Source: Pigmentiphaga humi (GTDB lineage Bacteria > Pseudomonadota > Gammaproteobacteria > Burkholderiales > Burkholderiaceae_B). From it: a DNA stretch of 64,000 nt. Shown piece by piece: positions 1 through 9,751 of the stretch (positions within the stretch are counted from its first letter, which is position 1; each line of letters starts with the position of its first letter). Location of the stretch: contig NZ_UWPJ01000025.1 in the NCBI RefSeq assembly GCF_900606115.1, positions 1-64,000 of the forward strand, in the 5' to 3' direction. The notes under the pieces were generated by a model. That model was not told the DNA's origin, did no database searches, and was given only the letters and a program-made list of their open reading frames with translations. A program made the position numbers and the translations under genes.

Positions 1-27
1 CCCCCCCCCCCCCCCCCCCCCCCCCCC
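1..27. repeat. poly-C homopolymer tract
   Basis: An uninterrupted run of 27 C residues occupies the window edge, so its full length may be greater. It is followed by more C-rich sequence up to about position 58. Long C tracts in Bordetella promoters are known to vary in length and switch fimbrial genes, but no fimbrial gene is visible here. The gene it could serve may lie to the left, outside the window, or be rpmE2 about 210 bp to the right. Confidence 0.9.
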
Positions 28-237
28 GCGCCCGCCCCGCCCCCGGCGCCGGCTCAGGAACCCCATTCGAGGCAAGCAAAAAGGCCTCCAACCAACACCC
101 CATTGCATTCCTCGCCATCCCCAGCGATAATAGACAGCTTAGCTATCGAAATTGGGCACGTTGTCGGACCGGATATCCGCGCTTTGGCGGTTTCCTCGCT
201 TGTCTCGGCTGGCGACCCGCACCAACCAAGGAAGACC

Positions 238-498
238 ATGAAAGAAGGCATCCACCCCGAATACCGCGACGTCGTGTTCCAGGACCTGCAAACGGGCAAC
301 AAATTCATCACCCGTTCGACCCTGAACTCCCGCGAAACCATCGAACTCGATGGCAAGACCTACCCGCTCTTCAAGTGCGACGTGACCTCTGAATCGCACC
401 CGTTCTACACGGGCGCCCAGACCCGCATCGTCGAAACCGGCCGCGTCGAAAAATTCCGCGCCCGCTTTGCCCGCACCACCGGCAAGACGTCCGCCTGA
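238..498 (+). CDS. rpmE2: 50S ribosomal protein L31 type B
   Basis: An 86-residue protein beginning [10 protein letters not shown], the typical start of type B L31. It has one Cys only, so it lacks the zinc-binding CxxC pair of the zinc-dependent L31; type B L31 is known to replace that form when zinc is scarce. ATG 238 is preceded by an AAGGAAG ribosome site at about 227-233. The open frame extends upstream to 103, but that extension has no L31 similarity. A strong terminator follows at 521-544, so the gene is monocistronic at its 3' end. Regulation by a zinc repressor is common for this family, but I cannot show an operator here. Confidence 0.95.
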   Translation: MKEGIHPEYRDVVFQDLQTGNKFITRSTLNSRETIELDGKTYPLFKCDVTSESHPFYTGAQTRIVETGRVEKFRARFARTTGKTSA

Positions 499-520
499 GC
501 CGGACCCTGCCCAGGAACAA

Positions 521-544
521 AGCAGCCTCAGGGCTGCTTTTTTT
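521..544 (+). terminator. Rho-independent terminator after rpmE2
   Basis: A 7-bp stem AGCAGCC / GGCTGCT with a 4-nt loop is followed directly by a run of T residues. It lies 22 bp after the rpmE2 stop codon and is the clearest intrinsic terminator in the window. Confidence 0.92.
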
Positions 545-637
545 ATCCATGGCCGCCATCGCGCCCCGCCTCGCCCGAGACGCGCGCCGCAATGGCTAGA
601 ATGCGACTTGTCGCCTGACAGGTAAATCCGCGGTTCG

Positions 638-2440
638 ATGCCCACTCGCCTGCCTTCCCCCTTCTCCGCTCCGGTACTGCCGCCCACCCCGGCCCGGCTC
701 ACCTCGCACGCAGCGGCCAAGCTGCCGCGCTGGGGACTGCTCGCCCTGTGCCTGCTCTACATCGTCGTCGGCCTGGTCATGCGCGAACCGTGGAAAAGCG
801 AAGACGTCATCGGCCTGTCGCAGATGTGGGCCGCCTACGACGGCGGCTGGCAGCAATGGCTGGCGCCCGAAACCGCGGGCGTGGCCGTCTCGCAGGAAGG
901 GCCGATCGCCACGTGGGTCGGCGCCCTGTGCATGTGGCTGTTCTCTCCGCTCTTCGGCACCATCCTGGCCGGGCGCGTCCCCAACCTGATCTGGTTCGGC
1001 ATCGCCAGCAGCAGCCTGTGGTACGGCGCCTACCTGCTCGGCCGGCGGACCGAAGCCCAGCCCCTGGCGCTGCCCTTCGGCGGACAGCCCGAGCCGCGCG
1101 ACTACGGCCGCATGCTGGCCGATGCCGCGCTGCTGCTGCTGCTCGCGACCCTGGGCGTCCTGTGGCGCAGCCATGAAACCTCCGCCGAGCCGGCCAGCCT
1201 GGCCTTCCACGCCCTGGCCTTCTACTCGCTGGCGCGCATGCTCGACCACCCCCGCGCCGGCGCTCTCACGCTCGGCCTGGCGCTGGGCGGCGCCTTCCTC
1301 GCGCGCGGCTTTCCGGCCGTGGCGCCGCTGGCGCTGGCCATCGCGGCCCTGGCCTGGCGCAGCCAGGCCCTGCGGCCGGCGCTACGCTGTATCGCCCTGC
1401 TGAGCGTACCGCTGGCGCTGCTGCTGGGATTGGCCTGGTGGCTGCCCACCGCACTGCTCAAGCCTTACTGGATGAGCGGCTGGTGGGCCTGGAACGCCAG
1501 CGTATTCGGCTTCCTGACCGCGGAAGGCCTGTCCAGCGCGGTGCGCAACATGCCCTGGTTCCTGTGGCCCACCGGCCCGCTGGCGCTGCTCGCGCTGTGG
1601 CGCTGGCGCAGCTACCTGCGCGCGCCCCACATCCAGATTCCGGTCGCGCTGATGCTGGCCGCGTTGCTCGTGCTGCTCGGCACGCGCGCACCGGTCGATG
1701 CGGAGTACCTGGCGCTGGTCACTCCCGGCGCCATGCTCGCCGCGCTCGCGCTGCCCACCCTGCGCCGCGGGCTGATCAATGCCCTGGACTGGTTTGCCGT
1801 CATGGTGTTCTCCACCGCCGCCTGCGTAGTCTGGGTGGGATGGATCGCCATGATGACCGGCGTGCCGCCCAAGCTGGCCCGCAACATCGCGCGCCAGACC
1901 CCGGGCTTCGACGTCGACTTTTCGCTGTTTGCCTTTCTTGCCGCATTGGCGGCGAGCGCGGCCTGGATCGCGCTGATCGCCTGGCGCTTCCGCAACCGCC
2001 CCACCGGATTGTGGCGCGGCACCGTGCTGTCGGCCGGCGGCGTGGTGGCCTGCTGGCTGTTGATCATGACCCTCTGGCTGCCCTCGATCAACTACAACAA
2101 GAGCTATCGCCTCGTGTCGCAGGGCCTGGCGCTGTCGCTGGCCGAGGAACAGGCGCGCACCGGCCGGCGCGAATGCGTGCGCAGTGTCGGCCTGGGCCTG
2201 TCGCAGCGCGCCTCCTTCGCGGTCTTCGACGGCCTGGTCTTCGAAACCTCGGGCGGCTGCCCGCTGGTCTTGCTGCAGGGCAATGCCAGCGTACTGTGGA
2301 ACATCGTGCGCCGGGGCGAGTATGCGCACGCCAGCATCCTCTGGGAAGGAACCCGCGCCGCCGAATTCCGGCGTGCGCCCGATTCGCGCGAATACTTCAT
2401 GCTGATCCGGCAGCGCCCGCCGGGAGCCGCCGCATCGTGA
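638..2440 (+). CDS. ArnT-like integral membrane glycosyltransferase (GT-C fold, GT39/GT83)
   Basis: A 600-residue polytopic membrane protein. After a short cytoplasmic lead, the first membrane segment (about residues 31-48) is followed by a loop with REPWKSED (E55, D56), the position of the acidic catalytic motif in GT-C enzymes such as ArnT and protein O-mannosyltransferases. About a dozen hydrophobic segments follow, then a soluble C-terminal domain from about residue 490. The family transfers a sugar from a polyprenyl-phosphate donor to lipid A or protein on the periplasmic side; the substrate here is unknown. The stop codon overlaps the start of the MATE gene, so the two are translationally coupled. 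It is not next to other lipid A genes, so I give no arnT symbol. Confidence 0.85.
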   Translation: MPTRLPSPFSAPVLPPTPARLTSHAAAKLPRWGLLALCLLYIVVGLVMREPWKSEDVIGLSQMWAAYDGGWQQWLAPETAGVAVSQEGPIATWVGALCMWLFSPLFGTILAGRVPNLIWFGIASSSLWYGAYLLGRRTEAQPLALPFGGQPEPRDYGRMLADAALLLLLATLGVLWRSHETSAEPASLAFHALAFYSLARMLDHPRAGALTLGLALGGAFLARGFPAVAPLALAIAALAWRSQALRPALRCIALLSVPLALLLGLAWWLPTALLKPYWMSGWWAWNASVFGFLTAEGLSSAVRNMPWFLWPTGPLALLALWRWRSYLRAPHIQIPVALMLAALLVLLGTRAPVDAEYLALVTPGAMLAALALPTLRRGLINALDWFAVMVFSTAACVVWVGWIAMMTGVPPKLARNIARQTPGFDVDFSLFAFLAALAASAAWIALIAWRFRNRPTGLWRGTVLSAGGVVACWLLIMTLWLPSINYNKSYRLVSQGLALSLAEEQARTGRRECVRSVGLGLSQRASFAVFDGLVFETSGGCPLVLLQGNASVLWNIVRRGEYAHASILWEGTRAAEFRRAPDSREYFMLIRQRPPGAAAS

Positions 2441-3852
2441 GCCGCGCCCTGCTGTCCGGCCGCGCCACCATTCCCCGGCGCATCCTGCAACAAGGCTGGC
2501 CGGTACTGGTGGGCCAGTGGGCCAGCATGGCCTTCGGCGTGCTCGATACGGCCATGACCGGCCATGCCTCGCCGGTCGCGCTGGCGGCGATGGCGCTGTC
2601 GGTCTCCATCTACATTACCGTCTTCATCGGCTTGACCGGCGTGCTGCACGCGCTGATCCCGATCGCCGCCCAGCACTTCGGCGCCCGCCGCCTGCCGGCG
2701 ATCGGCCACGCCTGGGGCCAGGCCGTCTGGCTATCGCTCGGGCTGTCCATGCTGGGCGCCTTGGCGATGATGTTCCCCGACGCCTGGCTCGCCATGTCGG
2801 GCAACGTCGATCCCGCCGTCCGCGCCCAGGTGGCCGGCTATCTGTCCATGCTGGCGCTGGCGCTGCCCGCGGCGCTGCTTTTCCGCACCGTCTATGCGCT
2901 GAACACCGCGATTTCCCGGCCCAAGATGATCATGGCGATCAACATCGCCGGCATCGGCTTCAAGGCGTTCTTCAACTGGCTGTTCATCTACGGCAAGCTC
3001 GGCCTGCCCGCGCTGGGCGCCGTCGGCGCCGGCCTGTCCACGGCCCTGGTGTTCTGGCTCAGCATCGCGGTCAGCGCGCTGATCCTGTGCCGCGATCCGT
3101 TCTACCGCCAGTTCTTGCTGCGCATCGGCCGCCCGCACTGGAAAACGCTGGGCGAACTGCTGCGGCTGGGGGTTCCGATGGGCGCCTCCTACCTGATCGA
3201 GGTCACCTCCTTCACCTTCATGGCCCTGCTGGTGGCGCGCGAAGGCATCTACGCCACCGGCGGCCACCAGATCATGGCCAATGTGGTGGCGCTGTGCTTC
3301 ATGATGCCGCTTGCGCTGGGCGTGTCCACCGGCGCCCAGGTCGCCCAGGCCATAGGCGCGGGGTATCCGATGCGCGCCCGCCGCATCGGCACGGCCGGGC
3401 TGGCGCTGGCCGTCACGGGCGCGCTGCTGACCATCGCCGTCATCATGCTCGCGCGCCACCCCATCGTGCGCGCCTATACGGCCGATCCGGGGGTAGGCGC
3501 CGTGGCGTCCGGCCTGCTCGGCCTGTTGGCGCTGTTCCACCTGTCCGATGCGATGCAGTGCATGACCAGCTACCTGCTGCGCGCCTACAAGGTGGCCGTG
3601 GGCCCCATGCTGATCCAGGCGGGTGCGCTATGGGGCATCGGCCTGCTGGGCGGCTGGTGGCTGGCGTTCGGCCCCGCCGCCGGCGCGCTGTCGGGCCTGA
3701 TCGGCACGCTGCTGCCGGGCGCCCCGGTGGGCGCCGGCACCATGTGGCTGATGGCCGCGCTCAGCATGGCCGTCTCCGCGCTGCTGCTGCAATGCGTTTA
3801 TTGGCGCGTGGCCGGCCGGGCGACGCCGGCGCAGCCGTCCGCCTCCGCCTAG
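2437..3852 (+). CDS. MATE family efflux transporter
   Basis: A 471-residue protein with about twelve hydrophobic segments and the two-bundle MATE pattern: an N-terminal QGWPVLVGQ segment and a central PMGASYLIE segment marking the second repeat. Members export cationic compounds using sodium or proton gradients; some relatives in the wider MOP superfamily flip lipid-linked sugars. The start is GTG at 2437, overlapping the upstream stop TGA (2438-2440), which indicates coupling with the membrane glycosyltransferase. That pairing is unusual for a drug pump and leaves room for a role in moving a glycolipid precursor, which is my inference. An open frame reaching back to 1438 is a shadow of the glycosyltransferase gene. 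Confidence 0.88.
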   Translation: MSRALLSGRATIPRRILQQGWPVLVGQWASMAFGVLDTAMTGHASPVALAAMALSVSIYITVFIGLTGVLHALIPIAAQHFGARRLPAIGHAWGQAVWLSLGLSMLGALAMMFPDAWLAMSGNVDPAVRAQVAGYLSMLALALPAALLFRTVYALNTAISRPKMIMAINIAGIGFKAFFNWLFIYGKLGLPALGAVGAGLSTALVFWLSIAVSALILCRDPFYRQFLLRIGRPHWKTLGELLRLGVPMGASYLIEVTSFTFMALLVAREGIYATGGHQIMANVVALCFMMPLALGVSTGAQVAQAIGAGYPMRARRIGTAGLALAVTGALLTIAVIMLARHPIVRAYTADPGVGAVASGLLGLLALFHLSDAMQCMTSYLLRAYKVAVGPMLIQAGALWGIGLLGGWWLAFGPAAGALSGLIGTLLPGAPVGAGTMWLMAALSMAVSALLLQCVYWRVAGRATPAQPSASA

Positions 3853-3889
3853 GCGTCCACGAGGATTCCGCCCCGCGCGCCCGGCCCGG

Positions 3890-4435
3890 TCATACCTTCA
3901 GGAAGTGCTCGCGGTAGTACTCCAGCTCGGCGATGGATTCGTAGATATCGGCCAGCGCCTCGTGCCGGCTCTTCTTTTCGAAGCCCTTGTAGATCTCGGG
4001 CCGCCAGCGGCGGCACAGCTCCTTCAAGGTGCTGACGTCGAGATTGCGATAGTGGAAGAAGGCTTCGAGGCGCGGCATGTAGCGGACCATGAAGCGGCGG
4101 TCCTGGCTGATGGTATTGCCGCACAGCGGCGATTTGCCCGGCGGCACGTGCTGGGCGAGGAATGCCAGCAGGGTATCTTCCGCCTCCGATTCGGTCAGCG
4201 TGGATGCCTTGACCTTGTCGATCAGGCCGCTGCGGCCATGGGTGCCCTTGTTCCAGGCATCCATCGCGTCCAGCAGTTCGTCGGATTGGTGCACCACCAA
4301 TACCGGACCTTCGGCGATCACCATCAGCTGCGGGTCGGTCACCACCACCGCCACTTCGATGATGCGTTCTTTTTCCGGGTCCAGGCCGGTCATTTCCATG
4401 TCCAGCCAGACCAGGTTGTTTTCGTTCAAGGCCAT
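3890..4435 (-). CDS. orn: Oligoribonuclease
   Basis: A 181-residue DEDDh 3'-5' exoribonuclease that degrades 2-5 nt RNA and pGpG, the last step of cyclic-di-GMP turnover. The ExoI motif [10 protein letters not shown] (about residues 10-19) holds the first Asp-Glu pair, and HEALADI near residue 160 carries the last His and Asp. The length matches the family. It is convergent with the MATE gene and divergent from the M48 protease; a TATAAT hexamer at 4435-4440 overlaps its start codon and may be the -10 element of the rightward promoter. Confidence 0.97.
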   Translation of the reverse strand: MALNENNLVWLDMEMTGLDPEKERIIEVAVVVTDPQLMVIAEGPVLVVHQSDELLDAMDAWNKGTHGRSGLIDKVKASTLTESEAEDTLLAFLAQHVPPGKSPLCGNTISQDRRFMVRYMPRLEAFFHYRNLDVSTLKELCRRWRPEIYKGFEKKSRHEALADIYESIAELEYYREHFLKV

Positions 4436-4597
4436 ATAATCGGTGCTCCGGAGCTATGCACAGGCCCGCGCGGCGCCAGGAAAGGCGGCGCGGGCGCAAA
4501 TGGCGATTTTCTCACAGGCCGGCGTCCCGCCCGCCGGAAGCGGCTCGACCCGTCTCCGGGGCGGCGCGGACGCCCGGTTTTTCGGCGGGCCGATATC

Positions 4598-5857
4598 GTG
4601 TTCACCCTGTTGTTCATCTTCCTGTTGCTGGCCAGCGTCGCCGCCCGGCTCTGGCTGGCCAGCCGCCAGACGCGCCACGTCGCCCGCCACCGCGACCGCG
4701 TCCCGCCGGAATTCGCCGACCGCATCAGCCTGGCCAGCCACCAGCGCGCGGCGGACTATAACGTCGAGCGCCTGCGCCTCGATATGAGCGCGCTATTGTT
4801 CGATACCGCGGTGCTGATCGGCCTCACTCTGCTGGGCGGCCTGCAGGCGCTGAACGAGCTGGCCGCCGCGTTGACCGGCGGGGATTTCGGCAGGCAGCTG
4901 CTGCTGGTGTCCATGGTCGCCGCCCTGCTGGCATTGCTGGAGCTGCCCTTCACGCTATGGCGGCAATTCGTGCTGGAAGCCCGCTACGGCTTCAATCGCA
5001 TGACGCTCCGGCTGTTCGCCGCCGATACCGCAAAGGGCGTCATGCTCGCGGTGGTATTCGGCGTGCCGTTGGTATCGGCCATGCTATGGCTGATGGCCAG
5101 CGCCGGGCCGCTCTGGTGGGTCGCCGGCTGGGGGCTGTGGGTCGCGTTCAGCCTGGTCATCATGCTGTTGCTGCCCACCGTGATCGCCCCGCTGTTCAAC
5201 CGCTTCACGCCGTTGGCCGACCAGGCCCTGGCCGCGCGCATCGAGGCGCTCGCTCGGCGCACCGGTTTCGCGCTGGGCGGCCTGTTCGTCATGGACGGAT
5301 CCAAGCGCTCGGCCCACGGCAACGCCTATTTCACCGGCCTGGGCAGAAGCAAGCGCATCGTGTTCTTCGACACCTTGCTGTCGCGGCTCGCGCCGCAAGA
5401 GGTCGAGGCCGTGCTGGCGCACGAACTGGGGCATTTCAAGCTGCGCCACATCGCCAAGCGGCTGGCGTTCAGCTTCGGCATATCGCTGGCGTTCTTCGCG
5501 CTGCTCGGCTGGCTGTCGCAGCAAGCCTGGTTCTATACCGGCCTGGGCACGGTGCCCACGCTGGGCGGCCGCAACGACGCGCTCGCGCTGCTGTTGTTCT
5601 TCCTGGTCGCCCCTGTGTTCACCTTTGCCTTCATTCCGCTGGCCAGCTGGTACTCGCGCAAGCACGAATTCGAGGCCGATCGTTATGCCAGCGAACAGGC
5701 CGACGCCGCCGAACTCGCCTCGGCGCTGGTCAAGCTCTATGACGACAATGCCGCGACGCTGACGCCGGACCCGCTCCACTCGGCGTTCTACGATTCGCAT
5801 CCGCCCGCCGGCGAGCGCATCGGCCGGCTGCGCCTCCACGCCCGGGCGGCCGCCTGA
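4598..5857 (+). CDS. M48 (Ste24/HtpX-like) membrane metallopeptidase
   Basis: A 419-residue integral membrane protease of the CAAX prenyl protease Ste24 family. An N-terminal membrane helix, several further helices, the zinc motif HELGH near residues 275-279 and the downstream EFEADRYA segment supplying the third ligand near residue 357 are all present. In bacteria the family is linked to membrane protein quality control. I chose GTG 4598 because it keeps the first hydrophobic segment; the first internal ATG (4785) would delete it. The gene overlaps rsgA by one base (TGATG), so the two form an operon. Confidence 0.9.
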   Translation: MFTLLFIFLLLASVAARLWLASRQTRHVARHRDRVPPEFADRISLASHQRAADYNVERLRLDMSALLFDTAVLIGLTLLGGLQALNELAAALTGGDFGRQLLLVSMVAALLALLELPFTLWRQFVLEARYGFNRMTLRLFAADTAKGVMLAVVFGVPLVSAMLWLMASAGPLWWVAGWGLWVAFSLVIMLLLPTVIAPLFNRFTPLADQALAARIEALARRTGFALGGLFVMDGSKRSAHGNAYFTGLGRSKRIVFFDTLLSRLAPQEVEAVLAHELGHFKLRHIAKRLAFSFGISLAFFALLGWLSQQAWFYTGLGTVPTLGGRNDALALLLFFLVAPVFTFAFIPLASWYSRKHEFEADRYASEQADAAELASALVKLYDDNAATLTPDPLHSAFYDSHPPAGERIGRLRLHARAAA

Positions 5858-6801
5858 TGGCCGGCCCGCGCACGAAGCCGCCCCGCCGCGGCGGCGCCGC
5901 CACTTTGCAGGGACGCGTCATCGCCGCCTTCGGCCGGCATTTCACGGTGGAATTCGAAGACGGCAGCACCCGCCAGTGCTATCCCCGCGGCAAGAAGGGC
6001 ACGGCCGCGGTGGGCGACTGGGTCGTCGTCGCTCCCGAGGGGCCGGCCGAAGGCGCCATCGAATCCGTCGTGCCGCGCCGCAACCTGCTCTACCGTTCCG
6101 ACGAAATGCGCACCAAGCAGTTCGCCGCCAACGTCGACCAGTTGCTGATCGTTGTAGCTACCGAGCCGGAATTTTCCGAGGAATTGGTAGGACGGGCGCT
6201 GGTAGGCGCGCGCAACGCCGGCATCGAACCCGTCGTCTTGCTGAACAAGGCCGATCTGCCCGCCGGGCTGCCCGCCGCGCGCGCCAGGCTGGCGCCCATT
6301 GCGGCGCTGGGCATCACGGTCCTGGAATTGAGCGCCCATCGAGCCGACGCCACCCGCGCCTCGCTCGCGCCGCTGCTGGCCGGGCGCACCAGCCTGCTGC
6401 TCGGCCAGAGCGGCATGGGCAAGTCCACGCTGCTCAACGCCCTGGTGCCGGATGCCGGGGCCGCGACCCGCGAGCATTCACAGGCGCTGGGCGCAGGCAA
6501 GCATACGACGACCAGTACCCGCCTCTACCACGTGCCGGCCGAGGTGGCGGAGCGCGCCGACCTGATCGATTCTCCCGGCTTCCAGGCTTTCGGGCTGCAG
6601 CACCTGGACGGCACGCAGCTGGTGCACGGTTTCCCGGAGTTCGAGCCCTACCTGGGCCAATGCCGCTTCTACAACTGCACGCACGTCCACGAGCCCGGCT
6701 GCGCCGTGCTCGAGGCCTTGCAAGCGGGACGGATCGCCCCGCCACGCCACGCGCTCTACCGGCGCCTGCTGGAAGAACTGGAGCTCGGCAAGCGCTATTG
6801 A
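5857..6801 (+). CDS. rsgA: Small ribosomal subunit-dependent GTPase RsgA
   Basis: A 314-residue circularly permuted GTPase that acts in late 30S maturation. An OB-fold (about residues 15-75) precedes the GTPase domain, whose motifs come in permuted order: NKAD (G4) first, then the P-loop GQSGMGKST (G1), then DSPGF (G3). A C-terminal zinc knuckle is visible in [14 protein letters not shown]. The start codon overlaps the M48 stop by one base, so translation is coupled. The arginine-rich N-terminus is ordinary for the family. Confidence 0.97.
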   Translation: MAGPRTKPPRRGGAATLQGRVIAAFGRHFTVEFEDGSTRQCYPRGKKGTAAVGDWVVVAPEGPAEGAIESVVPRRNLLYRSDEMRTKQFAANVDQLLIVVATEPEFSEELVGRALVGARNAGIEPVVLLNKADLPAGLPAARARLAPIAALGITVLELSAHRADATRASLAPLLAGRTSLLLGQSGMGKSTLLNALVPDAGAATREHSQALGAGKHTTTSTRLYHVPAEVAERADLIDSPGFQAFGLQHLDGTQLVHGFPEFEPYLGQCRFYNCTHVHEPGCAVLEALQAGRIAPPRHALYRRLLEELELGKRY

Positions 6802-6810
6802 ACGCCGCGG

Positions 6811-7371
6811 TCAGCCGCGCGCCAGCAGGTCGGACATATCGTCGGCGTGCTCTTCCTCGACGGCGAGAATGCTTTCCAGCAGCCGGCGCGTGGTCGGATC
6901 CTTGTCGCCCAGATAGCGGACCATGGCCCGGTAGCTCTCGATGGCGATACGCTCGGCCACGAGGTTTTCCTTGATCATGTTTTCCAGCGTATCGGCTTCG
7001 ACGTACTGGGAATGGCTATGCGCGATCATGCCCTGCGGCGAGAAATCGGGCTCTCCGCCCAGTTGCACGATGCGCTGGGCGAGCTGGTCGGCATGTTCCT
7101 GTTCCTGGGTCGCATGCTCGGCGAACTCGGCCGCCACGGGATCGGCGTGGATGCCGCGGGCCATGAAATAGTGGCGCTTATAGCGCAGCACACAGGTGAG
7201 CTCGGTCGCCAGCGCTTCGTTCAACATGTCCAGCACGGCCTTGCGGTCGGCCCCGTAGTCCTCGGTCACGGCACCGTCGTCCAGGTGCTCGCGGGCGTTG
7301 GCGCGAACGGCATCGAGATCGATCGAGAATTTGTGGGCCCCCGTCTCGCCCGGCTTGACTGCCTGGTCCAT
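6811..7371 (-). CDS. Ferritin-like (bacterioferritin-type) four-helix protein
   Basis: A 186-residue protein with a ferritin-like four-helix bundle. Metal-ligand-type motifs are visible: E in NEALATELTC, EQEH in ATQEQEHADQ, and EEEH in LAVEEEHADD near the C-terminus. ATG 7371 has the strong ribosome site AAGGAGAAGGAC; the open frame continues upstream to 7542 without family features. Relatives store iron or protect DNA under stress. It is not a canonical Bfr (no clear haem-binding Met context) or Dps. It is convergent with rsgA and lies downstream of a TonB receptor gene, separated by 187 bp containing the inverted repeats GCTGT-N4-ACAGC (7430-7443). Confidence 0.82.
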   Translation of the reverse strand: MDQAVKPGETGAHKFSIDLDAVRANAREHLDDGAVTEDYGADRKAVLDMLNEALATELTCVLRYKRHYFMARGIHADPVAAEFAEHATQEQEHADQLAQRIVQLGGEPDFSPQGMIAHSHSQYVEADTLENMIKENLVAERIAIESYRAMVRYLGDKDPTTRRLLESILAVEEEHADDMSDLLARG

Positions 7372-7558
7372 GTCCTTCTCCTTGGCAAGGATAATCAGAG
7401 ACTCAGGATAGGCATCGGCGCCGGGCAAGGCTGTAACAACAGCTCTCGACCTCCTACAAGCGCCCGGCGGCGCAGTGCCGGTTTGCGAGGCTGCGCCGCC
7501 GGCGGGGCTCGACCGCAGCATACAGGCGTTACACCTGGACACCCCGGCCGCGAGCCGT

Positions 7559-9649
7559 TCAGAACGTCAGCCGCACCCCCACGATCAGGCTGCGTCCCAT
7601 CAGCGGCGCCGCGTTCTTGATGAAGGACGTGCTCCGGTAGGCGAGCTTGTCGGTGAGGTTGTTCAGGCGCGCATAGAGCTGGTAGCGGTTACCGGCGAGC
7701 CGGCCCTCGTAGGCCGCGGCCAGGTTCACCATCGCATAGCCGGGCGTCTGCGTCTCGAACTCGGCCACTTTGTCCTGGCGTCCCACGAAAGAAAGCTCGG
7801 CCGCGGCGCTCCAGGCCTGCCAGCGCGCATCAAGGCGGGTTCCCACCCGATAGGCCGGTATGCGCGGCAGGTTGCCGCCGCCGTCCAGGCGCGCCCGCAC
7901 ATAGTCGCCCAGCAGCGTCACCGCGAACACCTTGTCGATCTGATGGCGCACGCGCGCCTCCAGGCCGGTCAGCGTGGCATCGTGCTGGGTGTACTCGAGC
8001 AGTTGCAGTCCTTCATGCACGTCGAGGGTACGGCCGTAGATGTAGTTGTCGACCTTGTTGCGGAATACCGAGACCGAGAAAGTGGTCGGACCGTCGAACT
8101 TGCGCAGCGTCAGATCGATATTGTTCGAGGTTTCCTTCTTGAGACCGACATTGCCGACTTCGTAGGTGGAGGTCGCCATGTGCAGACCGTTTGCGTACAG
8201 CTCTTCGGCCGTGGGCATGCGCTGCGAACGCGACACCGACATTCCGAGCGAATACTGCGGCGCAAAGCGCCACACCGCGCCGCCCGATACCGAGGTGCCG
8301 CGATGACGGGTATCGGGCAGCCCGGCCGACGCCTCCACCCGCTGCCAGTCCTGGCGCAGCCCGCCTTCGAAACGCCACGCGCCCCAGGTGTACTCCTCCA
8401 GCGCGAACAGGCCGTTGCTGCGGGTCACCGTCGGCTGCACGTAGGCTTCCTCGCCCAGCGCGCTGAAGTCCCGGCGCGCCACCTGCGCGCCGATCACGCC
8501 GCGCAGGCCGCCCAGGGGCTGGTGCTCCAGTTCGACGCGCGCATCGTAGGCCTTGTTGCGGAACGTGGTCGCAACCGTCTCTTCCTCGATTTCGTCGTGC
8601 TGGTAGTCGGTCAGGCCAGCCCGCACGCGCAGCCGCGAGAATCCCGCGAACGGATCGCGCAATTCGCCGCGCACGTCCCAGCGCTGGCTGCGCAGCTTGA
8701 CGAAGGGCACGCCATGCGCGTGGTCGTGGGCGTGATCATGATCATGGTCGTCGTCGTGATCGTGGTCGTCATCGTCGTCATGGCCATGGCCGTCGTCCGG
8801 GCAATGGAGGTGAGCCCCGTGCGTGTGGCATCCCTCATAGCTGTGATTGTGCCCGGGCAGGCCGTAGCGGTTCTGCTGGTGGGTGTAGGCCAGGCCGAGA
8901 TAGCCCCGCTCGCCCACCCAGGACAGCCCCACGCTGCCGGTCTGGGTGTCGTTGTACGACCCCTCGACCCGCTTGCCGCCCGACCAGCCGCGGCCCACGG
9001 CATAGTCGCCCGAGTCGCGCTTGAGTCCCTCGGCATGCAGCACCAGGCCGCCGCCCACGCCGGTGGTCACTTCGAACGCGCCCGAAGTCTCGCGCGGGCC
9101 CGTCGCGCCGCGCAGCTCCACGCTGCCTTCCACGCCCTCCGGAATGGCCGTCGGAATCTTGTTGTCGAGCACGTTGACCACGCCGCCGATCGCCCCGCCG
9201 CCATACAGCAGCGTCGCCGGGCCGCGCAGCACCTCGATGCGCCGCGACAGCATGGGCTCCAGGCCCACCGCATGATCCGGGCTCATGGTCGAGGCATCCT
9301 GCACCTCCGCGCCGTCGGACAATACCTTCACGCGCGGACCGTCCATGCCGCGGATGATGGGCCGGCTCGCGCCAGCGCCGAAATGCGTGGCCGTGATTCC
9401 GGGCTCCTGCTCCAGCGTCTCGCCCAGCGTGGCGCTGCGCTTGTCCAGCAGCGCCTCTTCGTCCAGCACCGTGGCCGGCGCAGCCAGGTCGTCATTGCCG
9501 TGCGACAAGGGCACGGCGGACACGGAGATCTCGCGCAGCGTCTGCGGCACCTGGCCGCTGCCGGCCTGCTGGGCCGACACGGCTCCCGGCAGCCCCCCCC
9601 AGGCAATTCCCAGCAGCGCTACGACGAGCGGATTCAGCCTTCCCGGCAT
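7559..9649 (-). CDS. TonB-dependent outer-membrane receptor, ZnuD-like (probable zinc uptake)
   Basis: A 696-residue receptor. Residues 1-26 form a signal peptide ending near AVSAQ, a plug domain follows, and a beta-barrel ends in the aromatic C-terminus LTF. An extracellular loop at about residues 262-310 is extraordinarily rich in His and Asp, with repeats of HD and DH and the nearby CHTHGAHLHC; this is the hallmark of ZnuD-type zinc receptors. I start at ATG 9649, where the signal peptide begins; the frame continues to 9757 without support. Palindromes upstream at 9752-9773 are candidate repressor sites. Iron or copper uptake cannot be excluded. Confidence 0.85.
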   Translation of the reverse strand: MPGRLNPLVVALLGIAWGGLPGAVSAQQAGSGQVPQTLREISVSAVPLSHGNDDLAAPATVLDEEALLDKRSATLGETLEQEPGITATHFGAGASRPIIRGMDGPRVKVLSDGAEVQDASTMSPDHAVGLEPMLSRRIEVLRGPATLLYGGGAIGGVVNVLDNKIPTAIPEGVEGSVELRGATGPRETSGAFEVTTGVGGGLVLHAEGLKRDSGDYAVGRGWSGGKRVEGSYNDTQTGSVGLSWVGERGYLGLAYTHQQNRYGLPGHNHSYEGCHTHGAHLHCPDDGHGHDDDDDHDHDDDHDHDHAHDHAHGVPFVKLRSQRWDVRGELRDPFAGFSRLRVRAGLTDYQHDEIEEETVATTFRNKAYDARVELEHQPLGGLRGVIGAQVARRDFSALGEEAYVQPTVTRSNGLFALEEYTWGAWRFEGGLRQDWQRVEASAGLPDTRHRGTSVSGGAVWRFAPQYSLGMSVSRSQRMPTAEELYANGLHMATSTYEVGNVGLKKETSNNIDLTLRKFDGPTTFSVSVFRNKVDNYIYGRTLDVHEGLQLLEYTQHDATLTGLEARVRHQIDKVFAVTLLGDYVRARLDGGGNLPRIPAYRVGTRLDARWQAWSAAAELSFVGRQDKVAEFETQTPGYAMVNLAAAYEGRLAGNRYQLYARLNNLTDKLAYRSTSFIKNAAPLMGRSLIVGVRLTF

Positions 9650-9751
9650 AGAACGGTTCCCCCTTTTGGATCTCGACGAATGAGAGAGCCGGACGGCGCG
9701 CATGGCCGCCGCCCGGCAAAGAGGCTGCATTCTCACCTGGAAATCATTTAA

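Noticed and set aside
1-27. Naming the poly-C tract as a fimbrial promoter
   Set aside because: No fimbrial gene is in the window; only the tract itself is visible.
103-237. Upstream extension of the rpmE2 frame
   Set aside because: The extension has no L31 similarity, and the internal ATG at 238 has the ribosome site and the conserved MKEGIHPEY start.
8611-9036. Antisense reading frames rich in Thr/Met/Ile across the His/Asp loop
   Set aside because: They are frame-shifted readings of the repeated GAT/CAT codons in the receptor gene.
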